64,000 nucleotides of DNA from JAEUTH01 sp039931675 (GTDB lineage Bacteria; Bacteroidota; Bacteroidia; AKYH767-A; OLB10). Made by a program: the position numbers and the translations under genes. The notes beneath the pieces were generated by a model, which saw only the letters and a program-made list of their open reading frames with translations, was not told where the DNA came from and searched no databases. Each line of letters begins with the position of its first letter. The first letter of the stretch is position 1. Positions 17,483 to 26,353 of this stretch are shown here, one piece after another. The stretch lies in assembly GCA_039931675.1 (NCBI GenBank), contig JBDTRM010000051.1, positions 31,291 through 95,290 of the forward strand. The letters run 5' to 3'.

Positions 17483-18277
17483 TTAATACCGAATCACAAA
17501 ATGCTGCCTGCTTAAATCTTTATTAAAAAAAACAAATCCCATCAAATAAATATCAATAGTAACAGTAACGCTCGAATGTTGTTTTATTTCATTCCATGCT
17601 TCTTTCATTTCGTTGCTCCAGTTTATATCATCAAAAATAAAAACAGTGTTTTGATTTATTTTTTTCAAAGCTTCATTAAAATAATTTAATGTGGGCGCTT
17701 TGCGATGATTGCCATCAAAAAAAATCCAATCAACAGTTTCAAAGCGATTTAAAACCTGCGCGAATATTTCATCAAAATTTCCTGTAACAATTTCAATATT
17801 CTTTAATTCAAGCTGGTTGAAATTTTGTTGCGCTTTGTTTGCAATAGCAACACTTCCTTCGCAGGTTATAAATTTTGAATCTGTGGCGGCAACAGCCTGG
17901 TAACAAGCGGTAATGCCAAGCGAAGTTCCTAATTCAATGAGTGATTGCGGTTGAATGAAGCGGGCGAGGCGGTAAAGCAGTTGAGCATACTTTGCCGGCT
18001 TGGCTGATTTTTTTGCTATGGATTTTATTTGGTGTAGTTCGGGATAGCATCCCGATTTACTTTTCGCGCCTGCACCAAAATCTTCAACAGCAATTTTTGT
18101 ATTGTCCTTTAAAAGCTGTTTACGAAGCGTTTCAATTTTTTGATAAACAGGATAAGGACTGTTATCATTAAAAACTTCAGTAACTAATTTGAAAACATAA
18201 GGTGAATGAATATCATGTTTGTTATCAGCTTTAATGTAGTAAGCAAGATAATTGAGCAGAAAAGAAATTTTATTCAT
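17483..18277 (-). CDS. Class I SAM-dependent methyltransferase (O-methyltransferase-like)
   Basis: 264 residues. SAM-binding motif I is LIELGTSLGITA, the acidic strand-2 end is FITCEGS, and the post-motif block DWIFFDGNHRKAPTLNYF followed by FIFDDINWS fits the Methyltransf_24/O-methyltransferase group. The substrate is unknown. Odd point: the stretch SGCYPE (residues 75-80) is encoded by the palindrome at 18039-18055 and appears to be an in-frame repeat insertion ahead of the fold. It precedes the unknown secreted gene's stop by 18 nt and shares its direction. Confidence 0.85.
   Translation of the reverse strand: MNKISFLLNYLAYYIKADNKHDIHSPYVFKLVTEVFNDNSPYPVYQKIETLRKQLLKDNTKIAVEDFGAGAKSKSGCYPELHQIKSIAKKSAKPAKYAQLLYRLARFIQPQSLIELGTSLGITACYQAVAATDSKFITCEGSVAIANKAQQNFNQLELKNIEIVTGNFDEIFAQVLNRFETVDWIFFDGNHRKAPTLNYFNEALKKINQNTVFIFDDINWSNEMKEAWNEIKQHSSVTVTIDIYLMGFVFFNKDLSRQHFVIRY
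18039..18055. repeat. 17-nt palindrome inside a methyltransferase gene
   Basis: TCGGGAT-AGC-ATCCCGA, a perfect 7-bp dyad, in frame in the coding sequence (gives SGCYPE). A related palindrome, with GATAGCTATC centre, is at 59344-59361. Confidence 0.6.
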
Positions 18278-18295
18278 TAGAAAACTCCGATAATC

Positions 18296-19855
18296 TTATT
18301 GCAAACTGATTTTAGCAAGCACTAATTTTTTCTTTTGAATGCAGGGTACAATTGTTTCGTCAGCCGACACCTGTTTGCCATTATCGGGCATTATCCAGAT
18401 GTGTTCAACATTGCGTATTACATTTTTATCAGTGCGCTCTCCTTTTGCATTGATTGAAACACCGGCAATTTCATTGTTTGAATTGATATCACGATTATAG
18501 AAAAGATACAATGCTTTTTCACTAACCATCGAAAGATAAGATGAATAAATACCGCCATCATCAATACTTTCCTGCTTCTTCTTTACCAATTTAGTAAACT
18601 CAATTTCGCCTTTATTTTTTATTGAAATCACTAAAATATTTCCATAATGATATTCTGTTCTGCGATAATAGGATTGTGTAAAATAATCGAAGTAAGAATA
18701 TTCAGTGGTATAAAATGATTCTGCCACAACCACTGCACCGCCATCAGCTTTCATAATAATTTTATTGATAGTGTAATTCATCAGCCCGTTGCCATCATCA
18801 CTGTTGCGCGCACCTTTCAGTTCCTCATCTTTTGACGGCTCAAATCCGCGTGAAAAAACTTCTGTGCGTGTGCCGTCTTTTAAATCATAAAGTTGATAAG
18901 CAACCCCTGAACCTATGGTAGCTTCGCGATCAAAATAAAAACCGGTTACCGCAAGTTTATTGTTGAGGTTATCAAATGCAATGGAACATTCATTGATGGT
19001 TTTATCACTAAGTTTAAACTCATGCACATCGGCAGTTTCTTTGTCAGCAGTCAAAAGGTAAATCCAAAAATCACCATCAAACAATTTATTTTTATTATGC
19101 TTTTCCTGTGGGGTGAAAACTCCGGATAATGCAACATCACCATTGTTGCTAACATCAAATTCGTCAGCTTCAAAATAATCTACTTTGTATGGCACATCAA
19201 TCACTTTTGTTTTGCCAAATTGCAATGTACTGTCGGTAGTAGTGCAATGAAATAACTGGTGGTTGTTATTGGTAATTTCATGCAGCATAATTACAATGCG
19301 TTCTTTGTCAGTTGATGCAGTTACCTCGGCCTTGCCATAATCGCTGCCGCGTTGAAAAGTTAATTCAAAATTCTTATTGTTGCCTCCCTGCGGTACACCA
19401 CGGTTATTGATCCATTGTAAATAATATTCATAATGATTGCTTTCTTTTTCGCGGCTGTAAACGATTAATACTTTGCCACATGCAAAAGCGATGTTGTCAA
19501 TAGTTTGACTTGGACCCGGCTGAACAGCCACACTCCACTTGCGTTGCAGGTTGAAGTCATAATAAGCTACTTTATATTTGCGCACTTTAAAACCTACTTT
19601 ATCGCGTGTGCTTTGATGCGGAAAATTGCTGAGCAAAACAAAAACTCCGTCATCATCCTGTCCTACAACTTTGGCATAATCAAAACCGCGCTCGCTTATT
19701 TCGGTGGGCGAAAATTTAATGGATTGGCTGTAAGTGAAAGTGAAAGTGAAAGTGAAAGTGATTACCAGAATTTTAAGTTGGCAAGAGGCAAAGGGCAAAA
19801 GGCAAGAAGCAAAAGGCAAGGAGCAAATTTTTCTACTGAACATATTTTGAATCAT
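18296..19855 (-). CDS. Secreted protein of unknown function with a repeat-built signal peptide
   Basis: 519 residues from ATG 19855 (ATGs at 19966 and 19843 are alternatives). After the leader, the mature part starts near QSIKFSPTEISERGFDY. It is rich in beta strands with alternating FDVSNNGDVALSGVF-like segments, suggesting a WD40/propeller-type fold, with no motif I recognise and no T9SS tail. The leader is unusual: SLPFASCLLPFASC comes from a GGCAAAGG repeat and TFTFTFTFT from GTGAAA hexamers (19734-19760), ending in a normal YSQ cleavage site. Probably periplasmic or surface. Adjacent methyltransferase follows after 18 nt. Confidence 0.7.
   Translation of the reverse strand: MIQNMFSRKICSLPFASCLLPFASCQLKILVITFTFTFTFTYSQSIKFSPTEISERGFDYAKVVGQDDDGVFVLLSNFPHQSTRDKVGFKVRKYKVAYYDFNLQRKWSVAVQPGPSQTIDNIAFACGKVLIVYSREKESNHYEYYLQWINNRGVPQGGNNKNFELTFQRGSDYGKAEVTASTDKERIVIMLHEITNNNHQLFHCTTTDSTLQFGKTKVIDVPYKVDYFEADEFDVSNNGDVALSGVFTPQEKHNKNKLFDGDFWIYLLTADKETADVHEFKLSDKTINECSIAFDNLNNKLAVTGFYFDREATIGSGVAYQLYDLKDGTRTEVFSRGFEPSKDEELKGARNSDDGNGLMNYTINKIIMKADGGAVVVAESFYTTEYSYFDYFTQSYYRRTEYHYGNILVISIKNKGEIEFTKLVKKKQESIDDGGIYSSYLSMVSEKALYLFYNRDINSNNEIAGVSINAKGERTDKNVIRNVEHIWIMPDNGKQVSADETIVPCIQKKKLVLAKISLQ
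19734..19760 (-). repeat. Hexanucleotide tandem repeat (GTGAAA) in a signal peptide
   Basis: Four and a half perfect GTGAAA units on the plus strand, coding for Thr-Phe pairs on the minus strand. Unit loss or gain would change the leader length by two residues without a frameshift. Confidence 0.8.
19783..19826. repeat. Degenerate tandem repeat, GGCAAAGGGCAAAA type
   Basis: GGCAAAGGGCAAAAGGCAAG-like units, coding for LPFASCLLPFASC in the leader of the gene ending at 18296. Confidence 0.65.
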
Positions 19856-19982
19856 GTCGGGCAAAGCTAAAGAAAAATTTTGCCTGCGTATAAAATCATG
19901 AGACGGGTTATTCATGAAAATGTAAAAGCTATCTTCTGATAATTTTGAACCAACAACTCTTACCAATGCATTTTTAATTTTC

Positions 19983-19990
19983 TACTTTCG
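19983..19990 (+). promoter_or_regulatory. -7 box for the gene at 20021
   Basis: TACTTTCG followed by C, 30 nt before the ATG; variant of TAnnTTTG shared with trxA and secA upstream regions. Confidence 0.4.
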
Positions 19991-20020
19991 CTATATCAAA
20001 CCGATTATTTCAATTTTAAG

Positions 20021-22030
20021 ATGACGGCAAAAACTTTTATAACAAATTTATTTTTCTTCATCATATTATTTTTTCATCACTCCTTTCTTTTACAGGCGCA
20101 ACCAGTTTTGATTTGGGAAAGAAGTTACGGAGGGTCGTTGTACGACCAGCCTTTTACTACCGAATCGTCATTCGAAAACGGTTACATCAGTGGAGGCCAC
20201 TCTATTTCGGCCGACAGTGATATAACGTCTAATTATGGTGACTTTGATTATTGGGTTTTGAAATTAGACAGCAATTGCAATAAAATTTGGAGCAAATCTT
20301 ATGGAGGCTCTTTGTATGACAAATGCCGGGGATTGTCGGTGACTCCAGATTCTTCTATCCTTTCTTTCGGAAGTGTAAAGTCCAATGATTCTGATGTAAC
20401 AGGCAATCACGGGAAGAATGATCTGTGGCTTTTGAAATTAGATTATAATGGCAACAAGGTTTGGAGCAAGTGCTATGGAGGCACCAAAGATGAAGCGGGA
20501 TATATTACAACTTACAATAACATTGGAAATTATATATGTGGAAGTAACACATTATCTGATGATGGTGATGTAAGCTTTCATCATGGCTTGTATGATGCAT
20601 GGCTGATAGAAGTTACACCCGATAGTGGCAAAATAGTTCGCGAAAAAACTTATGGCGGCAGCAATCATGATGAAATAAGAGGAATAGATCAATGGCCCGA
20701 CAGCGATTATGTTTTTGCCGGAAATACCAGGTCGTCTGATGGTGATTTATCGGGCACAACTCACCAGGGTGATGAAGATTTATGGGCTGTGCGCATAGAT
20801 AAGCTTGGCAATATTATTTGGTCGGTGCAATATGGAACAAATGGCCCTGACCGTGCAAGGCATATCACACGCGACTTTGATGGCAATGTATTGCTTACAG
20901 GCAAAGATTCATTAAACAGCGGTATTGTAACCGACAATCATGGCGATGCAGATATCTGGTTAGTTAAACTCAATTACTTAGATGGATCGGTAATGTGGCA
21001 AAAATCATTCGGGGGGTCTGATAAAGACGAAGGTTTCAGAACAATACCCACAGCCGATCACGGTTATTTAGTGGGGGCAACTACTCAATCTAACGATGGA
21101 GACTCACCGGGTGTCCGAGGTCTTTCTGATTTTTATTTTATAAAACTCGATTCCCTTTTAAACATTCAATGGACATACACTGCGGGAGGCCCGGGCTGGG
21201 ATCATTTGAATGATGTGCTTCCTACATCTGATGGTGCATACATTGGCGTGGGATTTACTTCGTCCGTTGCAGGACCTAACAGCCAAATTACAAACAGCAA
21301 AGGTGACTACGATAGCTGGTATGTAAAGATAGGTTATTGCGATTCTATGCCTGTACCATCCATTACCGGTAATACAATAATCTGTAATGGCGACAGCGTA
21401 ACATTAACTGCACCAACCGGACAAACATATTTATGGAACACAGGTGAGACTACTCAATCGCTGATCGTAAAAAATGCAGGGTCATATATGGTAACAGTTA
21501 CTAAGTGGGACAGTGCATGTATTCAACACAGCGCAACTATAATTATTGACACATTTCCTCAACCACCGGTTCCTTTGATTTCATTTTCAGCAGGTCAGTT
21601 AGATGCTTCACCTGCCGCTGCATATCAATGGTATTACAACGGAATATTACTGCCTGATACTGCGCAAGTAATTAGCACTGTTGGTATAGGCACATATCAA
21701 TTAATCATTACCGATAGCAATGGCTGCATTGCTCAATCGCAACCTTTTCTATTGACAGCAATAAATGATTTGAATGACTATGATGAAATTTTTATTGCAT
21801 CAAATCCTGTAATTAATAATGTAGTTTATTTTAATGTAAAAAATGATTTTACACCAACAGCTTTTGAGTTGATTGATATTACAGGCAAAAGAATTTTCAA
21901 TAGTCAAATTGAATTTCAAAACGGGAATTTATTCAAAATAAAATTGCCTGATGTGAAAAGTGGTTTCTACTTTCTTAAAATTATTGATAACAAATGGATG
22001 TCACATATTTCAAAAATAGTAGTCGGATAA
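20021..22030 (+). CDS. Secreted beta-propeller T9SS cargo protein
   Basis: 669 residues. Signal peptide to about residue 27 (LLQAQ). Residues about 28-440 are seven or so repeats of the form YGGS..D....DGGYxxxGxTxSxDGDV...HGxxDxWLxKLDxxGNxxWSK, a propeller fold common in T9SS surface proteins. Ig-like modules with TIICNGDSVTL and a QWYYNG core follow (about 445-580). The last 80 residues are a T9SS tail, though the usual YPNP is replaced by IASNPVINN. Function unknown; probably adhesion or display. First gene of the surface locus that also contains the CotH-type kinase. Confidence 0.85.
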   Translation: MTAKTFITNLFFFIILFFHHSFLLQAQPVLIWERSYGGSLYDQPFTTESSFENGYISGGHSISADSDITSNYGDFDYWVLKLDSNCNKIWSKSYGGSLYDKCRGLSVTPDSSILSFGSVKSNDSDVTGNHGKNDLWLLKLDYNGNKVWSKCYGGTKDEAGYITTYNNIGNYICGSNTLSDDGDVSFHHGLYDAWLIEVTPDSGKIVREKTYGGSNHDEIRGIDQWPDSDYVFAGNTRSSDGDLSGTTHQGDEDLWAVRIDKLGNIIWSVQYGTNGPDRARHITRDFDGNVLLTGKDSLNSGIVTDNHGDADIWLVKLNYLDGSVMWQKSFGGSDKDEGFRTIPTADHGYLVGATTQSNDGDSPGVRGLSDFYFIKLDSLLNIQWTYTAGGPGWDHLNDVLPTSDGAYIGVGFTSSVAGPNSQITNSKGDYDSWYVKIGYCDSMPVPSITGNTIICNGDSVTLTAPTGQTYLWNTGETTQSLIVKNAGSYMVTVTKWDSACIQHSATIIIDTFPQPPVPLISFSAGQLDASPAAAYQWYYNGILLPDTAQVISTVGIGTYQLIITDSNGCIAQSQPFLLTAINDLNDYDEIFIASNPVINNVVYFNVKNDFTPTAFELIDITGKRIFNSQIEFQNGNLFKIKLPDVKSGFYFLKIIDNKWMSHISKIVVG

Positions 22031-22147
22031 AATTTGAATAACGAATTTTGAATGTCGAATGTTGAAGTGATGCTTTCTTAACAAAAATGGATTTTGAACT
22101 TTTAAGATTTTATGCTTTCATTATTCAAAATTCACTATTCACCATTC
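22031..22147. repeat. Convergent gap with two tandem-repeat tracts
   Basis: TTGAATAACGAATTTTGAATG-like units (22035-22066) and ATTCAAAATTCACTATTCAC units (22118-22145) lie between convergent stops; the two tracts are roughly inverted relative to each other and could pair. Confidence 0.5.
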
Positions 22148-24487
22148 TCAATGTATCACCACAAATTTTTGTGCAACACTCATACATTGAACAGTATAAC
22201 AGCCGTCTGGCAGTGATTTAGTGTTATACGAAGCTTTGCTTCTTAATAAAAATTTATCAATGCATTTGCCATAAGCATCATATATAAAAACCGTTTCAGG
22301 TGTTTTGCTATTTGTTGTTACTAATACATTTTCGTCTGCTGGGTTAGGATAAATTTTCAAATTTAAATTATTGAAGTCATTTTGCTGCAAGCCTGCGTTA
22401 AGATTATTATTTGCATTGAAAGTATGGTGTTGAACAATAAAATTTCCTGTGCCATTGGGCACACGCGCTAATGCACTATCGGTTTGTTGTAAACCAAATG
22501 TAAGACTGTCAACCAATTCAAATTGCGGATTCAGTAAAAATAATTGTTCACCATTACTGCTTAGTTTAAAGTTCAGATGTGTGTCACCTTGCGAATGTTG
22601 TTCATCAGCCCACAGTATCAAATAACCATTAGCCGGAACAATGATGCCCTGGTTAAAAATAAACTTACGGTAATTCAACGTGTCATCCGTAATTGAATAA
22701 TTACCTAAGTCCACATCAACACCTGAATTGTTATACAACTCAATCCAATCATCAAACTCATTGCTGCTATCTGCTACTGCTGTTTTATTTTTAGCCATTA
22801 TTTCATTTATAACTATGGCACTTGAAGTATCTGCAACCGGGTTAATCATGTAATAATAAACATTGTGCTCTGCACCGGGAGGTTCGTAAGATGCTGTTAA
22901 TGCAGAGTCATTGGCAATGGCTTCGATGTAAAATTGCATCACCCCGGGGTTTGCCGGAGGAATAAAGGCACTATAAATACTATCACTCACAATGCTATCG
23001 CCATGCGTACCATTATCATACATTTGCCTGGATTGAAAATTGCCTGTGTAATAATTTACAAAATGCAAATTGACATTCTTGACTCCTGAAGAATCCATCA
23101 CAAATGCAGTAATGAAAACAGAATCATTTGCAGATGGATTTTGCCACGCAATGTTATTTACAAAACTCTGTACCGATGTTATTACAGGCACTGCAACATT
23201 AAACTCAGGCAATGAATCAAGAAACTTCCTGCGCTTTTCAAAATTACTCTTGAGCTTATTCACAGCTTTGTAATAACTGGTGTCGGCCATTAACTTCATA
23301 GTATCGGCAAGTACTAATGAATCTATTTGTACCGATAGTGAATCAATTAATGGCGAGGTAAAAGTGGTGTCGAAATAATCCTTTATCAAAGTGCGATAAT
23401 GTGCAAGGTATCGTTGTTTTATCGAAGGAATCTGTAACAGGTTTTTCAATAAGGGATAAGTACTTGTGTCGGCATGATAATAAACACTCCAGTCATAATA
23501 TTTGGGTTGCATCACACTGTTGCCGTCCAATTGGATGGGGACCATCCTGCCTGTTTCTATTTCATGATAAATACAATAATCTGTCCGGCCTTTAAATACA
23601 TAGCTGTCATCATCAGAAAAAATATTTTCTGTTGCAAGCATCCACAATGATTTATCTATATCAAAAAACGGGTTTAAAGAATCAATAAAATCAGAATCAT
23701 TTGTTATACTTAACTGATAGCATGAATTGATTAAACGTTGCCAGGGTATGCTGTCATCGCTGCTTCTCAATGTATAGTACTTTTGATATGTGGTATCCTG
23801 TGTTCCGAGGTAACACAAGGCTGCTGTGCCATCACCAATTGTATTTGGTGGCGGAACCGTATGATGAAACGGATGTACAGCCCGCCAGAATGATCCGTTA
23901 TTAGTCATAAACCATTCCTTCAAATAGTCTTTGTTTTCCTGCTCCAGGTTTATATATAATCCCCAATCCATGCCGTTAATCTTCAGCCACACATACGATA
24001 CTTTTGGCATTGGAATATGCTTTCTTGCCAAAGTATTATACACGTACTCCTTCATCATTGAATTGTCGAGATAATTATTGTTGAGATTCAGTGTTTTGTA
24101 TCCATCAATTCTTTGCAACCCGAAAGTATAATCCATGCTGATATTGAATGACAATTTATTTAATGAATCAATATCTCTGAAAGAAGTTGCTCCCCTGAAT
24201 CGAACGCCAACGCTATCGTAAATCTGTCCATCCACTTGAAAGGTAGCCGGCAAATCAGTGTAGGTGTAATAATTAACCAGCATCGTATCCCAAAAGTGCG
24301 GTTGATTAAAAGTTAATTCCATTGTTTTAATTACAGTATGGTCATACAGCCCCTGGTATGGCTGGCCGCCCATTAATACCTGGTGATTGCCTGCAAAATA
24401 TATTTCATCAGGCAATGATTGGCTGTTCGACTTGTGAGAAAAAATAAATGCAAAAAGAATGTATATTAATTTAGAACTTGATTTCAT
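22148..24487 (-). CDS. Secreted CotH-type kinase with lamin-tail and T9SS domains
   Basis: 779 residues. Signal peptide to about residue 22 (SHKSNSQ). The CotH domain spans about 30-410: VRFRGATSF, then LNNNYLDNSMMKEYVYN, then GLYINLEQENKDYL, and the acidic motifs SDDDSYVF and PIQLDGNSVM that I take as the metal/ATP-binding aspartates. CotH proteins are atypical kinases; Bacillus CotH phosphorylates spore-coat proteins. Next come a beta-sandwich (about 430-550), a lamin-tail domain (about 555-680; VINEIMAKN, DDWIELYNNS) and a T9SS tail (LKIYPNPADE). It would act at the surface. The neighbours are three T9SS beta-propeller proteins that could be substrates (inference). Confidence 0.87.
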   Translation of the reverse strand: MKSSSKLIYILFAFIFSHKSNSQSLPDEIYFAGNHQVLMGGQPYQGLYDHTVIKTMELTFNQPHFWDTMLVNYYTYTDLPATFQVDGQIYDSVGVRFRGATSFRDIDSLNKLSFNISMDYTFGLQRIDGYKTLNLNNNYLDNSMMKEYVYNTLARKHIPMPKVSYVWLKINGMDWGLYINLEQENKDYLKEWFMTNNGSFWRAVHPFHHTVPPPNTIGDGTAALCYLGTQDTTYQKYYTLRSSDDSIPWQRLINSCYQLSITNDSDFIDSLNPFFDIDKSLWMLATENIFSDDDSYVFKGRTDYCIYHEIETGRMVPIQLDGNSVMQPKYYDWSVYYHADTSTYPLLKNLLQIPSIKQRYLAHYRTLIKDYFDTTFTSPLIDSLSVQIDSLVLADTMKLMADTSYYKAVNKLKSNFEKRRKFLDSLPEFNVAVPVITSVQSFVNNIAWQNPSANDSVFITAFVMDSSGVKNVNLHFVNYYTGNFQSRQMYDNGTHGDSIVSDSIYSAFIPPANPGVMQFYIEAIANDSALTASYEPPGAEHNVYYYMINPVADTSSAIVINEIMAKNKTAVADSSNEFDDWIELYNNSGVDVDLGNYSITDDTLNYRKFIFNQGIIVPANGYLILWADEQHSQGDTHLNFKLSSNGEQLFLLNPQFELVDSLTFGLQQTDSALARVPNGTGNFIVQHHTFNANNNLNAGLQQNDFNNLNLKIYPNPADENVLVTTNSKTPETVFIYDAYGKCIDKFLLRSKASYNTKSLPDGCYTVQCMSVAQKFVVIH

Positions 24488-24591
24488 GTGGTTATTTGTT
24501 TGCCGTGAATTTATACATTTTTTGTCACTTTAATATTTTTTGTTTTCTGATAGAGAATGGCTATCGTTTCAGGTTTATGTTTATCTTTCGC

Positions 24592-24600
24592 AAACCTTAC
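24592..24600 (+). promoter_or_regulatory. Possible -7 box for the gene at 24679
   Basis: TATCTTTCG then CAAA, 78 nt before the ATG; loose match with one extra base in the spacer of the box. Confidence 0.25.
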
Positions 24601-24678
24601 AATTCGTAATATATCATGAAAAACCGGGCACGCTGAAAACCGACAATAGAGTAAGCGTTAAAATTAAATCATTAAAAA

Positions 24679-26337
24679 ATGAAAAAACAACTACAATTGA
24701 CTTTATCAATTTTGATGTGCAGCATTTTTGTAAATGCACAAACATGGCAATGGGCAAGCAGTGCGGGAAAAATCGGACGTAACGATTATGCCACTTCAAC
24801 AGCCACGGATGCTAATGGCAATGTATATGTAGTGGGTGATTTTTATGGTACTGACATCACCTTTGGTGCCACCACTTTAACCAATGGTTTAACCGCTGGG
24901 GGCACCAGTGATATTTTTGTTGTAAAGTATGACATGTATGGTTCGGTTTTGTGGGCAAAAAGAATTGGCGGTGCTGCTGATGATTTAGTAAACAGTATTG
25001 CTATAGATGGAAGCGGCAATGCTGTTGTAACAGGTGAATATTTAAGCAATGTACTTTCATTCGGAGGCGTTTCTTTGACAATTACAACTGGTGGCTTTAG
25101 TGATATTTTTGTAGCAAAGTATGATCCTGCCGGCACTGTGATGTGGGCAAAAAAGGGAGGCGGCAATGGTGATGACGGAGCTGTAGGAATATGTACAGAT
25201 GCTGTTGGTAATATTTTTCTGGCCGGAAGTTTTAACGGTCCTTCTATTACATTTGGAACTAATACAGTAACCAAATCGGGCAGCGTTGATGCTTTAATCG
25301 TAAAGCTTGATCTTAATGGAGCATTCTTATGGGCTGAACATACAGGAGGAACAAGTAGTGACGGTGAAGGATATGGAGTAAGTGCTGATGCAAGTGGCAA
25401 TGTTTTTTTTACCGGATTTTTTCAAAGCAATAGTATCAGTTTTGGTAGCACTACTTTAAATAACGCAGGAGCATCAGATGTATTTATTGCCAAATATAAT
25501 AGTGGTGGAGTTTTAATTTGGGCGCAAAGCGGGGGCGGTACAGGTGAAGACCAGGTAAACGGCATAAGCACAGATGCCGCAGGCAATGCTTTTATAACGG
25601 GGTATTTTCTTAGTCCTTCAGCTACTTTTGGCAGTTACAATATAACCAATCCAAATCCATCAAGTTTAAATATTTTTGTGGTAAAATATGATGGTGCAGG
25701 GATTGCAGGTTGGGCTAATAGCGCAGGAGGCAGTGGTGATGATGATGGCACAAGTATAACAACTGATGCAGCAGGCAATGTATATATAGCAGGTTTTTTC
25801 AACACTTCAATTAGTTTTGGCAGTACTACACTCACAAGTAGTGGCAGCGATGATATTTTTATTGCAAGGTATAATCCTGCAGGTAATGCAGTGTATGCCA
25901 AAGGTGCCGGGGGTGCCGGATCAGATGCTGCACTTGGTCTTAGTGTTGATGCATATCATAATGCTTACTTAGCCGGGGGTTTTTTAAGTGTGTCTTTTCC
26001 GTTAAGCGCTACAACATTGATTAATACTGATGCCGGTGACACTGTTGCAGATATGTTTATAACCAAATTAAACAGTGTTAATGGTATTGATGATGAGGCT
26101 AACGCGTTTTCAGCTATAACCATTTATCCAAACCCTGCCCATGGGCTTTTTACGATAGCCGTTCCTTCGGGTTCAACTGAAATTCAGATATCAAGCGCAG
26201 ATGGTCGCATTGTACAATCAAAAAACATTAAAGGAGAAACAAATCCTGTTTTTGAAATATTAGATAATGGAGTTTATTTTATCCGTATAAAAAAGGATAA
26301 TAATATCATCACCCAAAAATTAATAGTAAATAACTAA
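24679..26337 (+). CDS. SBBP-repeat beta-propeller T9SS cargo protein
   Basis: 552 residues. Signal peptide to about residue 20 (IFVNAQ). About seven SBBP-type repeats (residues 22-455) with the core DxxGNVYVxGxFxx..TFGxTTLTxxGxxDIFVxKYDxxGxxxWAK. T9SS type A tail in the last 75 residues (ITIYPNPAHG). No catalytic motif. It is a paralogue of the convergent gene at 26354, with 16 nt between their stops. Surface or extracellular; ligand unknown. Confidence 0.9.
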   Translation: MKKQLQLTLSILMCSIFVNAQTWQWASSAGKIGRNDYATSTATDANGNVYVVGDFYGTDITFGATTLTNGLTAGGTSDIFVVKYDMYGSVLWAKRIGGAADDLVNSIAIDGSGNAVVTGEYLSNVLSFGGVSLTITTGGFSDIFVAKYDPAGTVMWAKKGGGNGDDGAVGICTDAVGNIFLAGSFNGPSITFGTNTVTKSGSVDALIVKLDLNGAFLWAEHTGGTSSDGEGYGVSADASGNVFFTGFFQSNSISFGSTTLNNAGASDVFIAKYNSGGVLIWAQSGGGTGEDQVNGISTDAAGNAFITGYFLSPSATFGSYNITNPNPSSLNIFVVKYDGAGIAGWANSAGGSGDDDGTSITTDAAGNVYIAGFFNTSISFGSTTLTSSGSDDIFIARYNPAGNAVYAKGAGGAGSDAALGLSVDAYHNAYLAGGFLSVSFPLSATTLINTDAGDTVADMFITKLNSVNGIDDEANAFSAITIYPNPAHGLFTIAVPSGSTEIQISSADGRIVQSKNIKGETNPVFEILDNGVYFIRIKKDNNIITQKLIVNN

Positions 26338-26353
26338 ATGGATAAATTGCAAG

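Noticed and set aside
24843..25400. 185-codon minus-strand open frame
   Set aside because: Antisense to the SBBP-repeat gene; its proline-rich repeats are the reverse reading of those repeats.
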